This document shows, piece after piece, positions 8,834 through 18,996 of a stretch of DNA of 64,000 nucleotides. The notes below the pieces were generated by a model. It had not been told where the DNA came from and searched no databases. It worked only from the letters and a program-made list of their open reading frames with translations. This DNA is from Emticicia sp. BO119 (lineage in GTDB: Bacteria; Bacteroidota; Bacteroidia; Cytophagales; Spirosomataceae), in contig NZ_JACETV010000012.1 in assembly GCF_013912375.1 (NCBI RefSeq), positions 47,909 through 111,908 of the forward strand. Reading direction: 5' to 3'. The stretch's first letter is position 1, and each line of letters opens with the position of its first letter. Made by a program: the position numbers and the translations under genes.

Positions 8834-10069
8834 TCATTTTTTAGTCAACTCCTCCAGTTTCTTCCTTGTTTCAGCAACTTCTTTAATGGCTAAGGTTTTC
8901 TTAAATTGCTCGATAGCATGGGCAGTGTCTTTTTTCGCTACAAAATAATCACCATAAGAATCATAGACATTGAAACTTTCAGGATAATTAGCTATATTCA
9001 TTTTGAAGAGCCTTTCCGCTTTCTGATAATGCTTTTGTCCAAGCGCATTATAGCCCATGCCGTTAATCAAATCTTCATTGGGCTTTATGGTATAGCCAAA
9101 TTCTTTAGAAACCAGATCATAATGTTTCTGGTATTTATCTACCGAAGCAGCGGTGCTATCATTATAATCTTTGGAGGTAAGTTTTATTGGATAATAGCTG
9201 AAAATAAAATGAAGGGCATCATATTCTGTGATAAGCGGTACTGAGCTGTGGTCGTCAGTGTTGTAATATTTGCTTTTGTATTTTAACTGATTCTGCTTAC
9301 TGGCTTTGAGGTGATTATCTAATTCAAAAATTGAGCGGATATGGTTATTATCAGGATTATTATCTTTAGGAAGCCGAGCAACCGTCATCCCATCTGACAT
9401 CGTGTTGGCTATCCCTAAATATAGATAGACTCCGGCATATTTTTTATTGGTTAAAGCCTTTTTAGTCGTTTTCAGAAAATTCATTTTATCCCACCACATA
9501 CTGGGGTCTATGGCTACGTAGGCATTGAATAAGCTGGTATGATTAATCAGGGCATTCATAACAGTTAAGCCACCAAACGAGTGTCCGATCAACATTTTAT
9601 AAGGCTGTGTAGGGTAAAGGGAATCAATGTGAGGTATAAGCTCTTTTTCAATAAATGCCATGAAATTCTCCCCTCCGCCCGATGGCTTTGAGAAAGTACT
9701 ATCCATATAGGGTAGGTCAACGTCTACATGGGTGGGTGTCAAATCTCTCGTCCGGTTAGTGTTTGGAATACCCACTACAATCATTTCAGGGCAAATAGTG
9801 TTGCCGTTGACACTACTTAATTGCTGAATCATACCTACAACTGAATAAAAATGGGCATCTCCATCTAACAAATACACAACCGGATACTTCTTTTTTGAAT
9901 AAATACCCATTTCGCCATTCGGTACATATACCATAATCCGGCGGTCTTCATTCAGTATTTTTGAATAGATTTTGTCATTTTTACCCAATACTATATTGTC
10001 GTCGGCCTGAGCACAACTATCGTTTGAGAAGAAACCAAAGGTCAGTAGTAATAAGAGCAGTTTTTTCAT
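8834..10069 (-). CDS. Secreted esterase (EstD/IroE-like) with C-terminal TPR
   Basis: The 411-residue protein starts with a signal peptide (MKKLLLLLLTFGFFSNDSCAQ). Residues 30-290 form an alpha/beta-hydrolase domain of the putative-esterase type: RRIMVYVP, VVYLLDGDAHF, MIVVGIPNTNRTRDLTP and the nucleophile elbow GHSFGG (Ser164). The likely acid and His lie in the later DDHSSVP region. Residues about 330-411 hold TPR-like helices (GYNALGQKHYQKAERLF, SYGDYFVAKKDTAHAIEQF). Relatives include siderophore esterases, but nothing nearby suggests iron. The TPR tail is a common extension in Bacteroidota. The substrate is unknown. Confidence 0.85.
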   Translation of the reverse strand: MKKLLLLLLTFGFFSNDSCAQADDNIVLGKNDKIYSKILNEDRRIMVYVPNGEMGIYSKKKYPVVYLLDGDAHFYSVVGMIQQLSSVNGNTICPEMIVVGIPNTNRTRDLTPTHVDVDLPYMDSTFSKPSGGGENFMAFIEKELIPHIDSLYPTQPYKMLIGHSFGGLTVMNALINHTSLFNAYVAIDPSMWWDKMNFLKTTKKALTNKKYAGVYLYLGIANTMSDGMTVARLPKDNNPDNNHIRSIFELDNHLKASKQNQLKYKSKYYNTDDHSSVPLITEYDALHFIFSYYPIKLTSKDYNDSTAASVDKYQKHYDLVSKEFGYTIKPNEDLINGMGYNALGQKHYQKAERLFKMNIANYPESFNVYDSYGDYFVAKKDTAHAIEQFKKTLAIKEVAETRKKLEELTKK

Positions 10070-10204
10070 AAGGGTCAGTAAGATTAAGGGTCAGTTAAAT
10101 GATTTGAATAAGACAGAATTTATCCGATGAAAAATTACATTAATATTTTCAATATTTTACTATCTTGCCGGACATAATCCATCATTAGTTCAACTAAACT
10201 TACA

Positions 10205-11104
10205 ATGAAAATACTAATTACCTTCTTTGCAATTGTTCTTATATGCAATTCCTATGCTCAGGAAAAATTAGTCAATGTAAACGGCAAAAATTTTGCAGTT
10301 TATACCAAAGGTTTTGAAAACAGGAAAGCCAATGCCCCTGTACTTATTTTTGAAAATGGCATGGGAGTAGGCATTGGTAGCTGGAATACGGTGATTGACG
10401 AATTGGCCAAAACTGCTCCTGTTATGGCTTATGACAGACAAGGAGTTGAGAAATCGGACAAGATATATCAGATGCCAACGCCAAAAATAACTGCCGGAAA
10501 CCTGAAAGCTTTATTAACAACACTGAATATAGCCCCGCCTTATGTGGTTGTGGGACATTCAATGGGAGGGTTATATGCGAGAAGTTTTGCGGGGTATTAT
10601 CCTGATGATATAGCGGGGCTGGTTTTTGTTGACCCGGCTGATTTTACAGAGTCAAAAGACGACTGGAATCAGATTTTCAGAGAAATAGGCGTGCCCGAAA
10701 AACGGATTGACGAGATGATGTATAACCGACTGTATCAACCAAAGCAATTGGCTTCCCGCTCGGATTCTCTGAATTTCGGGCCCTGGAGTGAACGACAGGA
10801 ATTAGGGGAACTCAGGCGTACAGATTTTGCTGAGGTAAAAAATCTGCCATTGCCTAATGTACCGATTTACTTTTTTGTAGGAGGTAAATTTGAAGTCCCT
10901 CCTGCCAACCGGAGCAAGGATTATGATCATGAAAGATTCTTCCATGTAAAAAATTCAAAAAATATTGAACGTTGGTTACAATTTATTCACTCTTCTGGCA
11001 AAGGAGGTGCGCTGCTTTACTTGTCTAATAGCGGGCATTACATTCATAGAGACGATGCCAAAGCTGTGATTGCAAATATCAGATTGTTATTGGAGGGTCT
11101 ATAA
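10205..11104 (+). CDS. Secreted alpha/beta hydrolase
   Basis: The 299-residue protein begins with a signal peptide (MKILITFFAIVLICNSYAQ) and carries a standard alpha/beta-hydrolase fold: an oxyanion region FENGMGVG, APVMAYDRQG, the nucleophile elbow GHSMGG (Ser119), FVDPADF, and a C-terminal His in SNSGHYIHRDD. It lies divergent from the esterase gene at 10069. The substrate cannot be predicted from the sequence. Confidence 0.88.
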   Translation: MKILITFFAIVLICNSYAQEKLVNVNGKNFAVYTKGFENRKANAPVLIFENGMGVGIGSWNTVIDELAKTAPVMAYDRQGVEKSDKIYQMPTPKITAGNLKALLTTLNIAPPYVVVGHSMGGLYARSFAGYYPDDIAGLVFVDPADFTESKDDWNQIFREIGVPEKRIDEMMYNRLYQPKQLASRSDSLNFGPWSERQELGELRRTDFAEVKNLPLPNVPIYFFVGGKFEVPPANRSKDYDHERFFHVKNSKNIERWLQFIHSSGKGGALLYLSNSGHYIHRDDAKAVIANIRLLLEGL

Positions 11105-11111
11105 GAAAATA

Positions 11112-11138
11112 AGGAATCTGAAACGGCATCAGATTCCT
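11112..11138 (+). terminator. Hairpin behind the alpha/beta hydrolase gene
   Basis: A 10-bp perfect stem (AGGAATCTGA with TCAGATTCCT, loop 7 nt) begins 8 nt after the stop. No clear T-run follows, so termination strength is uncertain. Confidence 0.5.
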
Positions 11139-11329
11139 CGCTGTGTTATTCACTCAATAGCAATAAAGGATTTGATACAATGAATTGAGAATTTATTTAT
11201 GGTAGTTATGATCCTGAAACTGTTTTTGTGTAGAGCTACAGGAAAGAGAGGAATCCATAAATTGCCCTATGAATTCGCTCTCTGTAATCCTATTCTTTCT
11301 ACCACGAAAGGTCTTTTTGAGGAAACCTG

Positions 11330-11644
11330 TCAAATTCTTTTAAGAAATTGTTTGGTTCTTCTTCTTGATATGCTGATGAGTTCATCGTTCTCCATTCTGA
11401 TTGTAAAGGATTCTTTCTGAAAACTCGCTATATACTTGAGATTAATAATAACAGAGCGGTTGGGCCGGAAAAACGAATAACTGTATAATCTTTTCTCGAA
11501 TATCCCTAATGTTCGGGAAGAGATTATTGTGCTGCCGTCGTCAAGCAGAATATGTGTGTAATTAATGTCTGCTTTGAGCATGAGTATTTTGCTTGACTGC
11601 ACTGTCATGCGTTTATCAATAGTAATGAGTAAATCGTTGTTCAT
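11330..11644 (-). CDS. Stand-alone LytTR DNA-binding protein
   Basis: The 104-residue protein from the ATG at 11644 is one LytTR domain with no receiver: LKADINYTHILLDDGS, TLGIFEKRL, FFRPNRSVIINLKYI and ISRRRTKQFL. LytTR proteins bind imperfect direct repeats about 21 bp apart. Exactly such a repeat lies at 11708-11747, about 64-103 nt upstream of this gene, so autoregulation is likely. It is closely similar to the LytTR protein at 58056-58409, with the same MNN(D/E)LLI start and domain layout. How a protein without a receiver gets its signal is unknown. Confidence 0.85.
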   Translation of the reverse strand: MNNDLLITIDKRMTVQSSKILMLKADINYTHILLDDGSTIISSRTLGIFEKRLYSYSFFRPNRSVIINLKYIASFQKESFTIRMENDELISISRRRTKQFLKRI

Positions 11645-12044
11645 GGCTTTCGAGGTAGATTTCAATAGATAATTAATACTACAAAGCTAAGTTGTCAGGT
11701 AAAGTAAGTGTTAGCGCATTTTTGACATTCTTTTACTCATTTTGAACATTTGAAGAAATAATGAAGCATATAACACGGAAAAACGACTGTTCAGTAGTTT
11801 TTAGAGAATAATTGGTAGGGCTGATTAAAGGCTCCTGTTTTGAATACATCAACTTCTTGCTACGACAAAGGTAGTGTCCTATCGGCTTGGGTAACTGAAG
11901 TTGAAATATTAAAGATAAATTTTTTTGTGACTTTTTTCTATTGGTTACGTCTAAAGTACCTTTGTGGTGTGTATTGAGCTACCTTAAAGGAACGGGTTTC
12001 CTGTTGTTAGGATTATGCCTTTAGAAACATTATTGTCATCGAGA
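11645..12044. other. Divergent intergenic region between LytTR and GNAT genes
   Basis: No gene was found. It holds the 40-bp LytTR-type direct repeat at 11708-11747 and an exact TACCTTTG box at 11957-11964 on the + strand, a candidate -7 element about 80 nt before the acetyltransferase start. A well-spaced -33 element is not evident. Confidence 0.5.
11708..11747 (-). promoter_or_regulatory. LytTR-type direct-repeat element, copy 1
   Basis: On the minus strand the two half-sites GTTCAAAATGAG (11747-11736) and GTCAAAAATGCG (11726-11715) are exactly 21 bp apart. The spacer AAAAGAAT and the trailing GCTAACAC match copies 2 and 3 (19123-19162 and 57966-58005). A direct repeat spaced two helical turns apart is the known geometry of LytTR binding sites. 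It lies 64-103 nt upstream of a LytTR gene. Confidence 0.7.
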
Positions 12045-12563
12045 ATGAATACCTATATTGTAAGGAATGCACGACCGGAAGAATATGATAGAGTAGGAGA
12101 ATTGATGGTGCGGGTATATTCACAATTAGAGGGATTCCCTAAACCAGAGGAACAACCTCAGTATTATGCGATGTTAGCGAATATCGGGACTCTGCCTTTG
12201 AAACCCGGAACCGAGATTCTGGTTGCAATTGATAAGAATGACAAAATTGCAGGCGGTGCAGTTTATTTTAATGATATGCAATATTATGGCTCAGGTGGGA
12301 TAGCTACTGAAGAGAAAAATGCGTCAGGATTCAGATTGTTAGCAGTGGAACAGTCGAGGAGAGGAGAAGGTATTGGGAAATTACTAACCAGAATCTGTAT
12401 CGAAAAGGCTATAGCAAATGGAACGCAACAGGTAATTATTCATTCTACCAGAGCTATGCAAACTGCCTGGCAAATGTATGAAAAGATGGGGTTTGCGAGA
12501 TCGGAAGATCTGGATTTTATGCAAGGAGAATTGCCTGTTTTTGGCTTCAGGTTAAGATTATAG
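12045..12563 (+). CDS. GNAT-family N-acetyltransferase
   Basis: This GNAT domain has 172 residues from the ATG at 12045. It starts with the usual beta1/alpha1 segment (YIVRNARPEEYDRVGELM). Motif A for acetyl-CoA binding is visible as FRLLAVEQSRRGEGIGKLL, with RRGEGIG as the Q/RxxGxG/A loop, and it ends with WQMYEKMGF. A longer start at 12015 adds ten residues with no family match, so I prefer 12045. The acceptor substrate is unknown. It is monocistronic. Confidence 0.85.
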   Translation: MNTYIVRNARPEEYDRVGELMVRVYSQLEGFPKPEEQPQYYAMLANIGTLPLKPGTEILVAIDKNDKIAGGAVYFNDMQYYGSGGIATEEKNASGFRLLAVEQSRRGEGIGKLLTRICIEKAIANGTQQVIIHSTRAMQTAWQMYEKMGFARSEDLDFMQGELPVFGFRLRL

Positions 12564-12618
12564 ATAAAAAAAGGACAAAGGCCTTTTGACCCCTGCCCTT
12601 GTGCTACCCCACAACCAA

Positions 12619-12999
12619 TTATTTATTTTTTAATACTGCCACGCGGGTTACCTGACTCTCAATGTTGAAATCATAGAATAGTTTGTCGTTACCCGAAGTA
12701 ATTGATAAGGTATAGGCACCATCATCTAAGTGTGATACATTCAATACCAGTGGCTTATTGGTTTCGCTAAGGTCCTGATAAAATACATCACCTTTTGAAT
12801 TATAGATTTCGATACTTGCCGTATTTCTTTCTACGTTTGCAAAAAGCACTTTGAGACGTAAGTTGCTAATATCCTGAACGGTGATTTTTGAGTCTGACTT
12901 TGTGGCAGCAACGGCAATGCTGGCAATTGTTCTGCTATTTGCAAAACTGAAACCTACTGTAAGCAGGCTGAGGGCTAAAAACAGGAATGACTTTTTCAT
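12619..12999 (-). CDS. Small secreted beta-sandwich protein (DUF3244-like or sorting-domain-like)
   Basis: The 126-residue protein has a signal peptide ending near residue 20 (LSLLTVGFSFANS). The rest looks like one Ig-like beta-sandwich: LRLKVLFANVERNTASIEIYNSKGDVFYQD, then VSHLDDGAYTLSIT, which resembles T9SS sorting-domain folds or DUF3244. It lacks the usual Lys/Arg-rich sorting end of a full cargo protein, although the last residues are VAVLKNK. The function is unknown. Confidence 0.75.
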   Translation of the reverse strand: MKKSFLFLALSLLTVGFSFANSRTIASIAVAATKSDSKITVQDISNLRLKVLFANVERNTASIEIYNSKGDVFYQDLSETNKPLVLNVSHLDDGAYTLSITSGNDKLFYDFNIESQVTRVAVLKNK

Positions 13000-13269
13000 A
13001 TTGCTGATAATTTAGATTTTATAAATAATTTCCTTTGTTGAGTCAAATGTATATGAGATTTTTTTAAGAAAATATCAGAGTAGATTAAAGCAGTAGATAG
13101 ACAGGATGAAAATAGTATAAGTATTGATTTAGTTGCTTGTCGACAAAAAAAGGGTGTTTTTACAAGTCTTTTATATATATCTTCTCAATTATTCAGTTTA
13201 TCTACAAAGATTATATATTCATCATTTAACAGTATTTATCAACCATCACCGACAATGATTGAGGTATGG

Positions 13270-14454
13270 TTAAAAATATTGATTAATAAGTTTAATCTTT
13301 CTTAACAAGTTACTTAAACCCCAGCTTAAAGCTAACGAAAAGATAAATGTTAAGAGAAATTTTATAAAAGCAGGTATATGATAAGGCATCAACAGGAATT
13401 GAATCCAGATCAGAAAAGGATAGTGAGTCAGATAAATGAGATAGGCATTTGAAGCAAGAGAATCCCACCAAGCGAATGTGGTATGGATTAATTTCCGGAA
13501 AGTTGTTAAGAAAGCGATGCTACTTAGTGTGCATGAGGCTGTATAAATACTGAAGTAAATCATCCATCCACTGAAAGACTCTAACTGATTGGCCTTTACC
13601 ATGTCTGCTAATATGTTTTTGCGTTCTACTATGGTTAAAATAGCATAAACTGTCAGGGCAAGTATTACCCATAGCCACCATTTCCTTGTAATAGCTGATG
13701 TAAGAGAAAATAACTGCTGATTGAAATCTGTTGCACCAATAAGTACTCCAAGCATAAAGTAACCGAAATAGAGTAATACCCGGCTTAGCTGAAAATCAAA
13801 TGGGCCGAGGCCTGTCCAGGTGCCTGCGCCTATAGCGTAGGCTACCGGAACATATAATACCCAGGTTATGAGCCACCAAAGTATAAAAAGCCACCATGGT
13901 TTGTTTTGCAGAGAACTAATAATAGTGCCAGTATTTTTGCTGGTTTTTATGATAACACGATTTAGTAAAATAAATAGCAGATTAAAAACAAACAGTACCC
14001 AGATAAACCAGGGCGGCCCTACAGGCCATTGCTCAACGAGGAAGAAGTCTTTGATATAAGCTACCAAATCTGTGTTTTCTCTGGCAATATAGTAAGCGGG
14101 GAAATAGGCAATTAACATCAGGAAAGTGCCTAAGGTAATAAAGGGGATAAGTAAGCGGTAAAACCTGTCCTTGATAAAAAGATAAATTCCTTTTTTGTGG
14201 CTGCTCCTGACTAAGAATAAGCCTCCGACCAGAAACATTAATGACATAAAGAATATATCATTAAAGTTTTCGAAAATATCAAGACCAACCCATCTTCTGA
14301 CATCTACAATAGGGTGGGTTGAGCTGATGTAGGCTTCTTTATCGAATCGGGCAAAGGTTGTGTAGGCCAGACTTGCGTGGTGTGCTACTACCAATACAGT
14401 AAGTGCCGAGCGTAGATAATCAACCCAAAGATTCCGGTTCAGAGGTTTTGTCAT
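13270..14454 (-). CDS. Acyltransferase 3 family membrane protein (MdoC-like)
   Basis: The 394-residue polytopic membrane protein has the conserved first helix with an active His (WVDYLRSALTVLVVAHHASL), a second segment FFMSLMFLVGGLFLVRS, an RFYRLLIPF loop and about ten membrane spans. It fits the branch of the family near glucan modification proteins, which act on surface polysaccharides. It differs from the OafA-like protein at 2720-3880. The substrate is unknown and there is no operon partner. Confidence 0.85.
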   Translation of the reverse strand: MTKPLNRNLWVDYLRSALTVLVVAHHASLAYTTFARFDKEAYISSTHPIVDVRRWVGLDIFENFNDIFFMSLMFLVGGLFLVRSSHKKGIYLFIKDRFYRLLIPFITLGTFLMLIAYFPAYYIARENTDLVAYIKDFFLVEQWPVGPPWFIWVLFVFNLLFILLNRVIIKTSKNTGTIISSLQNKPWWLFILWWLITWVLYVPVAYAIGAGTWTGLGPFDFQLSRVLLYFGYFMLGVLIGATDFNQQLFSLTSAITRKWWLWVILALTVYAILTIVERKNILADMVKANQLESFSGWMIYFSIYTASCTLSSIAFLTTFRKLIHTTFAWWDSLASNAYLIYLTHYPFLIWIQFLLMPYHIPAFIKFLLTFIFSLALSWGLSNLLRKIKLINQYF

Positions 14455-14815
14455 GAAATGTGGTTGTATTTTCTAACAAAGACACATTTTTGTGGGTAGA
14501 GTTGCATGGTGGTGTGGCTTAAACTGAAGGGTACTTCAAAACTGATTAGTATCTGAATATTTGAGCATTCAGTACTGCCTGTGGTAATGCGTTTAAGGTT
14601 AAGTATTTTCGTCCTGGTGATTACAAATATAGCAGGATTATCTGTTGTTTATGATTTGCGCCTACACAACAGGCAAGAAAATAGACTATGTTAAGATAAG
14701 CATAGACCAAACTGGTATGTGCCTATGCTTATCCTGAACTGGTTTAAATATTTTTATGTGAAATCTAATGCTATTGCTGAAGCAGATAATTAAGATTTAG
14801 TCAGTTCAGTTTATC
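14455..14815. other. Intergenic region with terminator-like hairpin
   Basis: No gene was found. An 11-bp inverted repeat (GATAAGCATAG at 14695-14705 with 14723-14733) lies about 85-120 nt beyond the stop of the minus-strand 3-coathanger gene and is a plausible terminator for the collagen-like operon. Nothing else is recognised. Confidence 0.5.
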
Positions 14816-15898
14816 TTAATTTCCACACCCTTTAATTTCTGCCTTAAAAACTGCTCCTGTCTTTACCTCAAAGCCTGAATTAAGTACAATTGCTCTGCCT
14901 GCCTGATAGTTCACAGATGATGACTCAAGTTTGTTTGCTGCAATAATAGTACTACTTACTTTCTGAGTGCTGCTGCCCGAAATTATATCATCCGTCGGGC
15001 TCATCAGATATTTAGTGACAGGGCTTACATCTACCATAGAAAGTGCAGGGTTACCGGCATAAACCTGATTGGAAGATACTACTCTGATAAGGTATTTGTC
15101 ACTCTCGGGTGTATTAGCAGGAATAGTACAGGTGATGGTTCCGGCGGCGGCACTACTGCCAATAATAGCCGGGAACTCAAAACTGCCATTTGGCTCTGAT
15201 AATTGTACAAAAAACTGATTGCCAGGGCCGTTGAAGATACCAGTTGTTGAAAAACTGACGTCAACCGTACTTCCGGCACATAAACTGGCACTTGAAAGTG
15301 TTGGCATTGAAATGGTTGCCAGATTGCCAACAACCGTAAAAGTAGTAATTACAGGACCGTAGGTCAGCCCACCCCCTTTGTTGTCTTCGGCATAACCTGT
15401 AACGGTCAGAGTATATTGACCCGGAATGAAATTACGCCCATTAACATTATCGCCGAGATTATCGAACAAGGCATTCGGGGCAACATTCTGTACGATATTC
15501 CAGTTGAGTTCGGGACCCTGAATATTCATTTCAAAACTCCCGATATCTACATTATCGCACACATCTGTTACCAGAATACTTACCTGTTCGGGTATCTGGT
15601 CGATTACCATATTGTTGACCAACGGAAACAAACTCTGGTAGGGGTTTCCGGCCTTTACATAGCGATAGTCAACAAGACTGAGGCAGATATTCAGATTCTG
15701 TTGAAACCCTTGCGAAACTGACAATGCAGGTGTAGTAAGTTGGGTGATAAAAGTTTCTCCCATTGTCCATGAGAGTTGCACATTTCCGGTGGCTGCATAG
15801 CCGCCCGCAGAGGCAATTACCTGCGGGCTGACACTTTGCGCACAAACATTGTAACCTAATAATACATTATATATGATAAACAGGAATGTTGTTTTCAT
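14816..15898 (-). CDS. Secreted 3-coathanger stack protein, partner of collagen-like protein
   Basis: The 360-residue protein has a signal peptide (MKTTFLFIIYNVLLGYNVCAQ). A typical exported Bacteroidota start follows (ASAGGYAATGNVQLSWTMGE, ending SQGFQQ). In the middle is an adhesin-like module (LCAGSTVDVSFSTTGIFNGPGNQFFVQLSEPNG..., then IPANTPESDKYLIRVVSSN) that recurs in the giant protein at 39203-44782. The C-terminus (YQAGRAIVLNSGFEVKTGAVFKAEIKGCGN) is a 3-coathanger stack, probably for surface sorting. An ATG at 15907 overlaps the collagen gene stop by 1 nt and gives three more residues. Both starts imply translational coupling with that gene. Confidence 0.8.
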   Translation of the reverse strand: MKTTFLFIIYNVLLGYNVCAQSVSPQVIASAGGYAATGNVQLSWTMGETFITQLTTPALSVSQGFQQNLNICLSLVDYRYVKAGNPYQSLFPLVNNMVIDQIPEQVSILVTDVCDNVDIGSFEMNIQGPELNWNIVQNVAPNALFDNLGDNVNGRNFIPGQYTLTVTGYAEDNKGGGLTYGPVITTFTVVGNLATISMPTLSSASLCAGSTVDVSFSTTGIFNGPGNQFFVQLSEPNGSFEFPAIIGSSAAAGTITCTIPANTPESDKYLIRVVSSNQVYAGNPALSMVDVSPVTKYLMSPTDDIISGSSTQKVSSTIIAANKLESSSVNYQAGRAIVLNSGFEVKTGAVFKAEIKGCGN

Positions 15899-15906
15899 CA
15901 CAATCA

Positions 15907-18900
15907 TTAATTAAGTGGTGTTGCTACCAGCATTGACCCTGCTGCTACTACAGTTGGATTATTATTTGTTGTCTGATACTGTGCCCATCTTATTTTGAAC
16001 GTACCTGAAGTGCCGGTTGTAATATATAGTTCAAATGGGGTTGGGGTTATTAAACTTGTATCTACATTATTGCCAACCAACTGGTTATTCAGGATTGAAG
16101 AAAAAGTAACATCAGTAGCTTTAATGGTAGATGAGTGTACTATACTGACATTGGTTGTTGTACCAGAATAAGCAAAGTTATAGTTGAGGCCATCACCCGA
16201 TCCTGTATTGGTTCTTCTTGCCTGAAGCACTCCCTTGATATGATAGGTCTTATTGGCTGCCAATGTTACAAACAGTTGGTCATCGTCCTGTAATGTGGTA
16301 GATGAGCTAACCGTTTCATCTGTTGTTTTACGGACAAATACAGGCGATGAGCTACTTCCGCCGGATGGTGCAGCCCATTGTAGCGTTACATTATGGTTAC
16401 TTGGTGTAGTGGTACTCGATACTGTCAGCACATCTCCGGTTTGAGCCAGATTAGTCGGAAGCGTGTAAATCATATTGGTACTGATGGAGGCTGGTGCCTT
16501 GAAAGCAGTATAATTTGAGCCATTACCTGAATTCTCCTGCATACGTATCTCGTTAGCTGAATCATCAGTATTCGTGATAACAAATGGTTCATTTCTTGCT
16601 TCCAGAAAACCCGTGAAAGAATTTGTTGCCCCTGTCCAAACATTGCTATTACCAAGATTAATCCCCAGAGGACTGCCTGAACTCCCATTGCCTGTTAGGG
16701 TACTGTTAGTTGTAACAGCGCTACTGCTGCCCGGAGTGTTCCAAATTAATTGAGTCTGAGCATTGCCTTCACCCATATCGGTTTCTTGTATCGCTAAAAC
16801 CTGTCCGACTGTTCCTACTGCTGCAGGCAAGATATACCTGCCATTAAAAGAAACAGGGGGGGCACTGAATCCAATGTATTGTGTGCCGGATCCTGAAGGT
16901 TCCTGAATCCGAAGCTCATAAGACTTGTTATTATTATTTGTCATGGCTATATTCCCATTTTGTGTTATCAGGAAACTACTGGAAAATGTTTGATTAGCAG
17001 TCCATGTGTTTGAATTACTCAGATTAATTCCAAGAGGGCTACCAGAAGTACCGTCTCCTGTTAAAGTGGCATTTTTGCTAATAGTTGCAAGCCCGTCTGC
17101 GCCAGTTGCTCCTGTCGGGCCTTGCGGTCCTTCCGGGCCAGTGGCTCCAGTAGCTCCGGTAGCCCCTGCGATTCCAGTACCTGTTGCCCCTGTAGGTCCA
17201 GTTGGTCCTTGTGGGCCAGTTGCTCCGGTAGCCCCTGCAATTCCAGTACCTGTTGCCCCTGTAGGTCCAGTTGGTCCTTGTGGGCCAGTAGCTCCGGTAG
17301 CCCCTGCAATTCCGGCACCTGTTGCTCCTGTAGATCCCGTTGGTCCTTGTGGTCCAGTTGCTCCGGTAGCCCCTGTGATTCCAGTACCTGTTGCCCCTGT
17401 AGGTCCAGTTGGTCCTTGTGGGCCAGTTGCTCCGGTAGCCCCTGTGATTCCAGTACCTGTTGCCCCTGTAGGTCCAGTTGGTCCTTGTGGGCCAGTAGCT
17501 CCGGTAGCCCCTGCAATTCCAGTACCTGTTGCCCCTGTAGGTCCAGTTGGTCCTTGTGGGCCAGTAGCTCCGGTAGCCCCTGCGATTCCAGTACCTGTTG
17601 CCCCTGTTGGTCCTTGTGGGCCAGTAGCTCCTGTAGCCCCTGCAATTCCAGTACCTGTTGCCCCTGTTGGTCCTTGTGGGCCAGTAGCTCCCGTAGCCCC
17701 TGCAATTCCGGTACCTGTTGGTCCAGTTGGTCCTTGTGGGCCAGTGGCTCCCGTAGCTCCTGCGATTCCAGTACCTGTTGCCCCCGTTGCCCCTGTTGGT
17801 CCTTGTGGCCCAGTGGCTCCCGTAGCACCTGCGATTCCGGTACCTGTTGCTCCTGTAGGTCCAGTTGGTCCTTGTGACCCAGTAGCTCCCGTAGCCCCTG
17901 TGATTCCAGTACCTGTTGCTCCGGTAGGTCCCGTTGGTCCTTGTGGGCCAGTTGCTCCGGTAGCTCCTGCAATTCCGGTACCCGTTGCCCCTGTTGGTCC
18001 TTGTGGCCCAGTGGCTCCCGTAGCTCCTGCGATTCCAGTACCAGTTGCCCCCGTTGCCCCTGTTGGGCCTTGTGGTCCAGTGGCTCCGGTAGCACCTGCG
18101 ATTCCAGTACCTGTTGCTCCGGTAGATCCAGTTGGTCCTTGTGGACCCGTAGCTCCCGTAGCCCCTGTAGCTCCTGTACTACCCTGAATCCCCTGCGAAC
18201 CCGTAGCCCCTGTAGCTCCTGTACTACCCTGAATCCCCTGCGAACCCGTAGCCCCTGTAGCTCCTGAACTACCCTGAATCCCCTGCGAGCCCGTAGCCCC
18301 TGTAGCTCCTGTAGCTCCTGTACTGCCCTGAATCCCCTGCAGACCCGTAGCCCCTGTTGCTCCTGTACTGCCCTGAGTCCCCTGCGGACCCGTAGCCCCT
18401 GTTGCTCCTGTACTACCCTGAATCCCCTGCGGACCTGTAGCCCCTGTTGCTCCTGTACTACCCTGAATCCCCTGCGGACCTGTAGCTCCTGTACTGCCCT
18501 GAGTCCCCTGCGGACCTGTAGCCCCTGTACTACCCTGAATACCCTGAGGTCCGGTAGCACCAGTTGCTCCTGTCGGGCCGGGAGTTCCAGGTGTGCCGCT
18601 GGTTTCTGCATATAAGGCATAAGGCACGCTCATCATCTGGGTTGTACCGAGATTTGTATAATTTGTACCTCCAGCCGGGTCTAATTCAATCTGTAGAAAT
18701 TTAGCTCCGGTACCCCAGCTGATTCCAGAAAAAGTATTGGTCTGTGGTGTACCTGCACCTATGGTAAGCGTAAACAAGCCAAGTGCATTTGTAGTTGTGG
18801 AATGCCTTTCAGCATAAGCAATAGTACCATTGGCACTACCTGTGAAGATAGTGAATCTTACTCCAATAGTCTGGCTTGCCAGTACATTGCCATTGGCATT

Positions 18901-18996
18901 GCGGGCTATTGCCTGATAAGGAATCCCCTGTGGTGCCTGGGCAAAAACACCAAAGCTGATGAGCCATAAGGTAAAGATTTGGTAAAGTTTCTTCAT
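15907..18996 (-). CDS. Collagen-like triple-helix repeat surface protein
   Basis: The 1029-residue protein has a signal peptide ([20 protein letters not shown]). Residues 21-130 form a conserved Bacteroidota head domain ([16 protein letters not shown] through [14 protein letters not shown]). Residues about 133-633 are roughly 165 uninterrupted Gly-X-Y triplets rich in GAT, GPQ, GPT and GST, like collagen; the Thr-rich triplets may be glycosylated. The C-terminal part has two related modules ([15 protein letters not shown] and [15 protein letters not shown]) and a final beta domain that could trimerise. A LytTR-type element lies 127-166 nt upstream. It is probably a surface fibre or adhesin. 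Long frames on the opposite strand are repeat shadows. Confidence 0.9.
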   Translation of the reverse strand: MKKLYQIFTLWLISFGVFAQAPQGIPYQAIARNANGNVLASQTIGVRFTIFTGSANGTIAYAERHSTTTNALGLFTLTIGAGTPQTNTFSGISWGTGAKFLQIELDPAGGTNYTNLGTTQMMSVPYALYAETSGTPGTPGPTGATGATGPQGIQGSTGATGPQGTQGSTGATGPQGIQGSTGATGATGPQGIQGSTGATGATGPQGTQGSTGATGATGLQGIQGSTGATGATGATGSQGIQGSSGATGATGSQGIQGSTGATGATGSQGIQGSTGATGATGATGPQGPTGSTGATGTGIAGATGATGPQGPTGATGATGTGIAGATGATGPQGPTGATGTGIAGATGATGPQGPTGPTGATGTGITGATGATGSQGPTGPTGATGTGIAGATGATGPQGPTGATGATGTGIAGATGATGPQGPTGPTGTGIAGATGATGPQGPTGATGTGIAGATGATGPQGPTGATGTGIAGATGATGPQGPTGPTGATGTGIAGATGATGPQGPTGPTGATGTGITGATGATGPQGPTGPTGATGTGITGATGATGPQGPTGSTGATGAGIAGATGATGPQGPTGPTGATGTGIAGATGATGPQGPTGPTGATGTGIAGATGATGATGPEGPQGPTGATGADGLATISKNATLTGDGTSGSPLGINLSNSNTWTANQTFSSSFLITQNGNIAMTNNNNKSYELRIQEPSGSGTQYIGFSAPPVSFNGRYILPAAVGTVGQVLAIQETDMGEGNAQTQLIWNTPGSSSAVTTNSTLTGNGSSGSPLGINLGNSNVWTGATNSFTGFLEARNEPFVITNTDDSANEIRMQENSGNGSNYTAFKAPASISTNMIYTLPTNLAQTGDVLTVSSTTTPSNHNVTLQWAAPSGGSSSSPVFVRKTTDETVSSSTTLQDDDQLFVTLAANKTYHIKGVLQARRTNTGSGDGLNYNFAYSGTTTNVSIVHSSTIKATDVTFSSILNNQLVGNNVDTSLITPTPFELYITTGTSGTFKIRWAQYQTTNNNPTVVAAGSMLVATPLN
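17100..18600 (-). repeat. Collagen-like coding repeat tract
   Basis: Tandem imperfect units in multiples of 9 nt (mainly 45-63 nt) encode GPTGATG and GPQGIQG blocks. The 5' part of the gene uses a [15 protein letters not shown] unit and the 3' part a [16 protein letters not shown] unit. High identity between units makes length variation by slippage or recombination likely. Confidence 0.85.

Noticed and set aside
11199..11420. 73-codon + strand frame opposite the LytTR gene
   Set aside because: It is antisense to a clear LytTR domain and has no family match.
17006..18187. Long + strand frame of Pro/Val/Ala repeats opposite the collagen-like gene
   Set aside because: It is the mirror of the Gly-X-Y coding repeat; the minus-strand frame has a signal peptide, head and tail domains, while this one has none.
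17061..18620. Second minus-strand frame rich in Leu/Gln inside the collagen-like tract
   Set aside because: It is a shifted reading of the same repeats and overlaps the real frame entirely.
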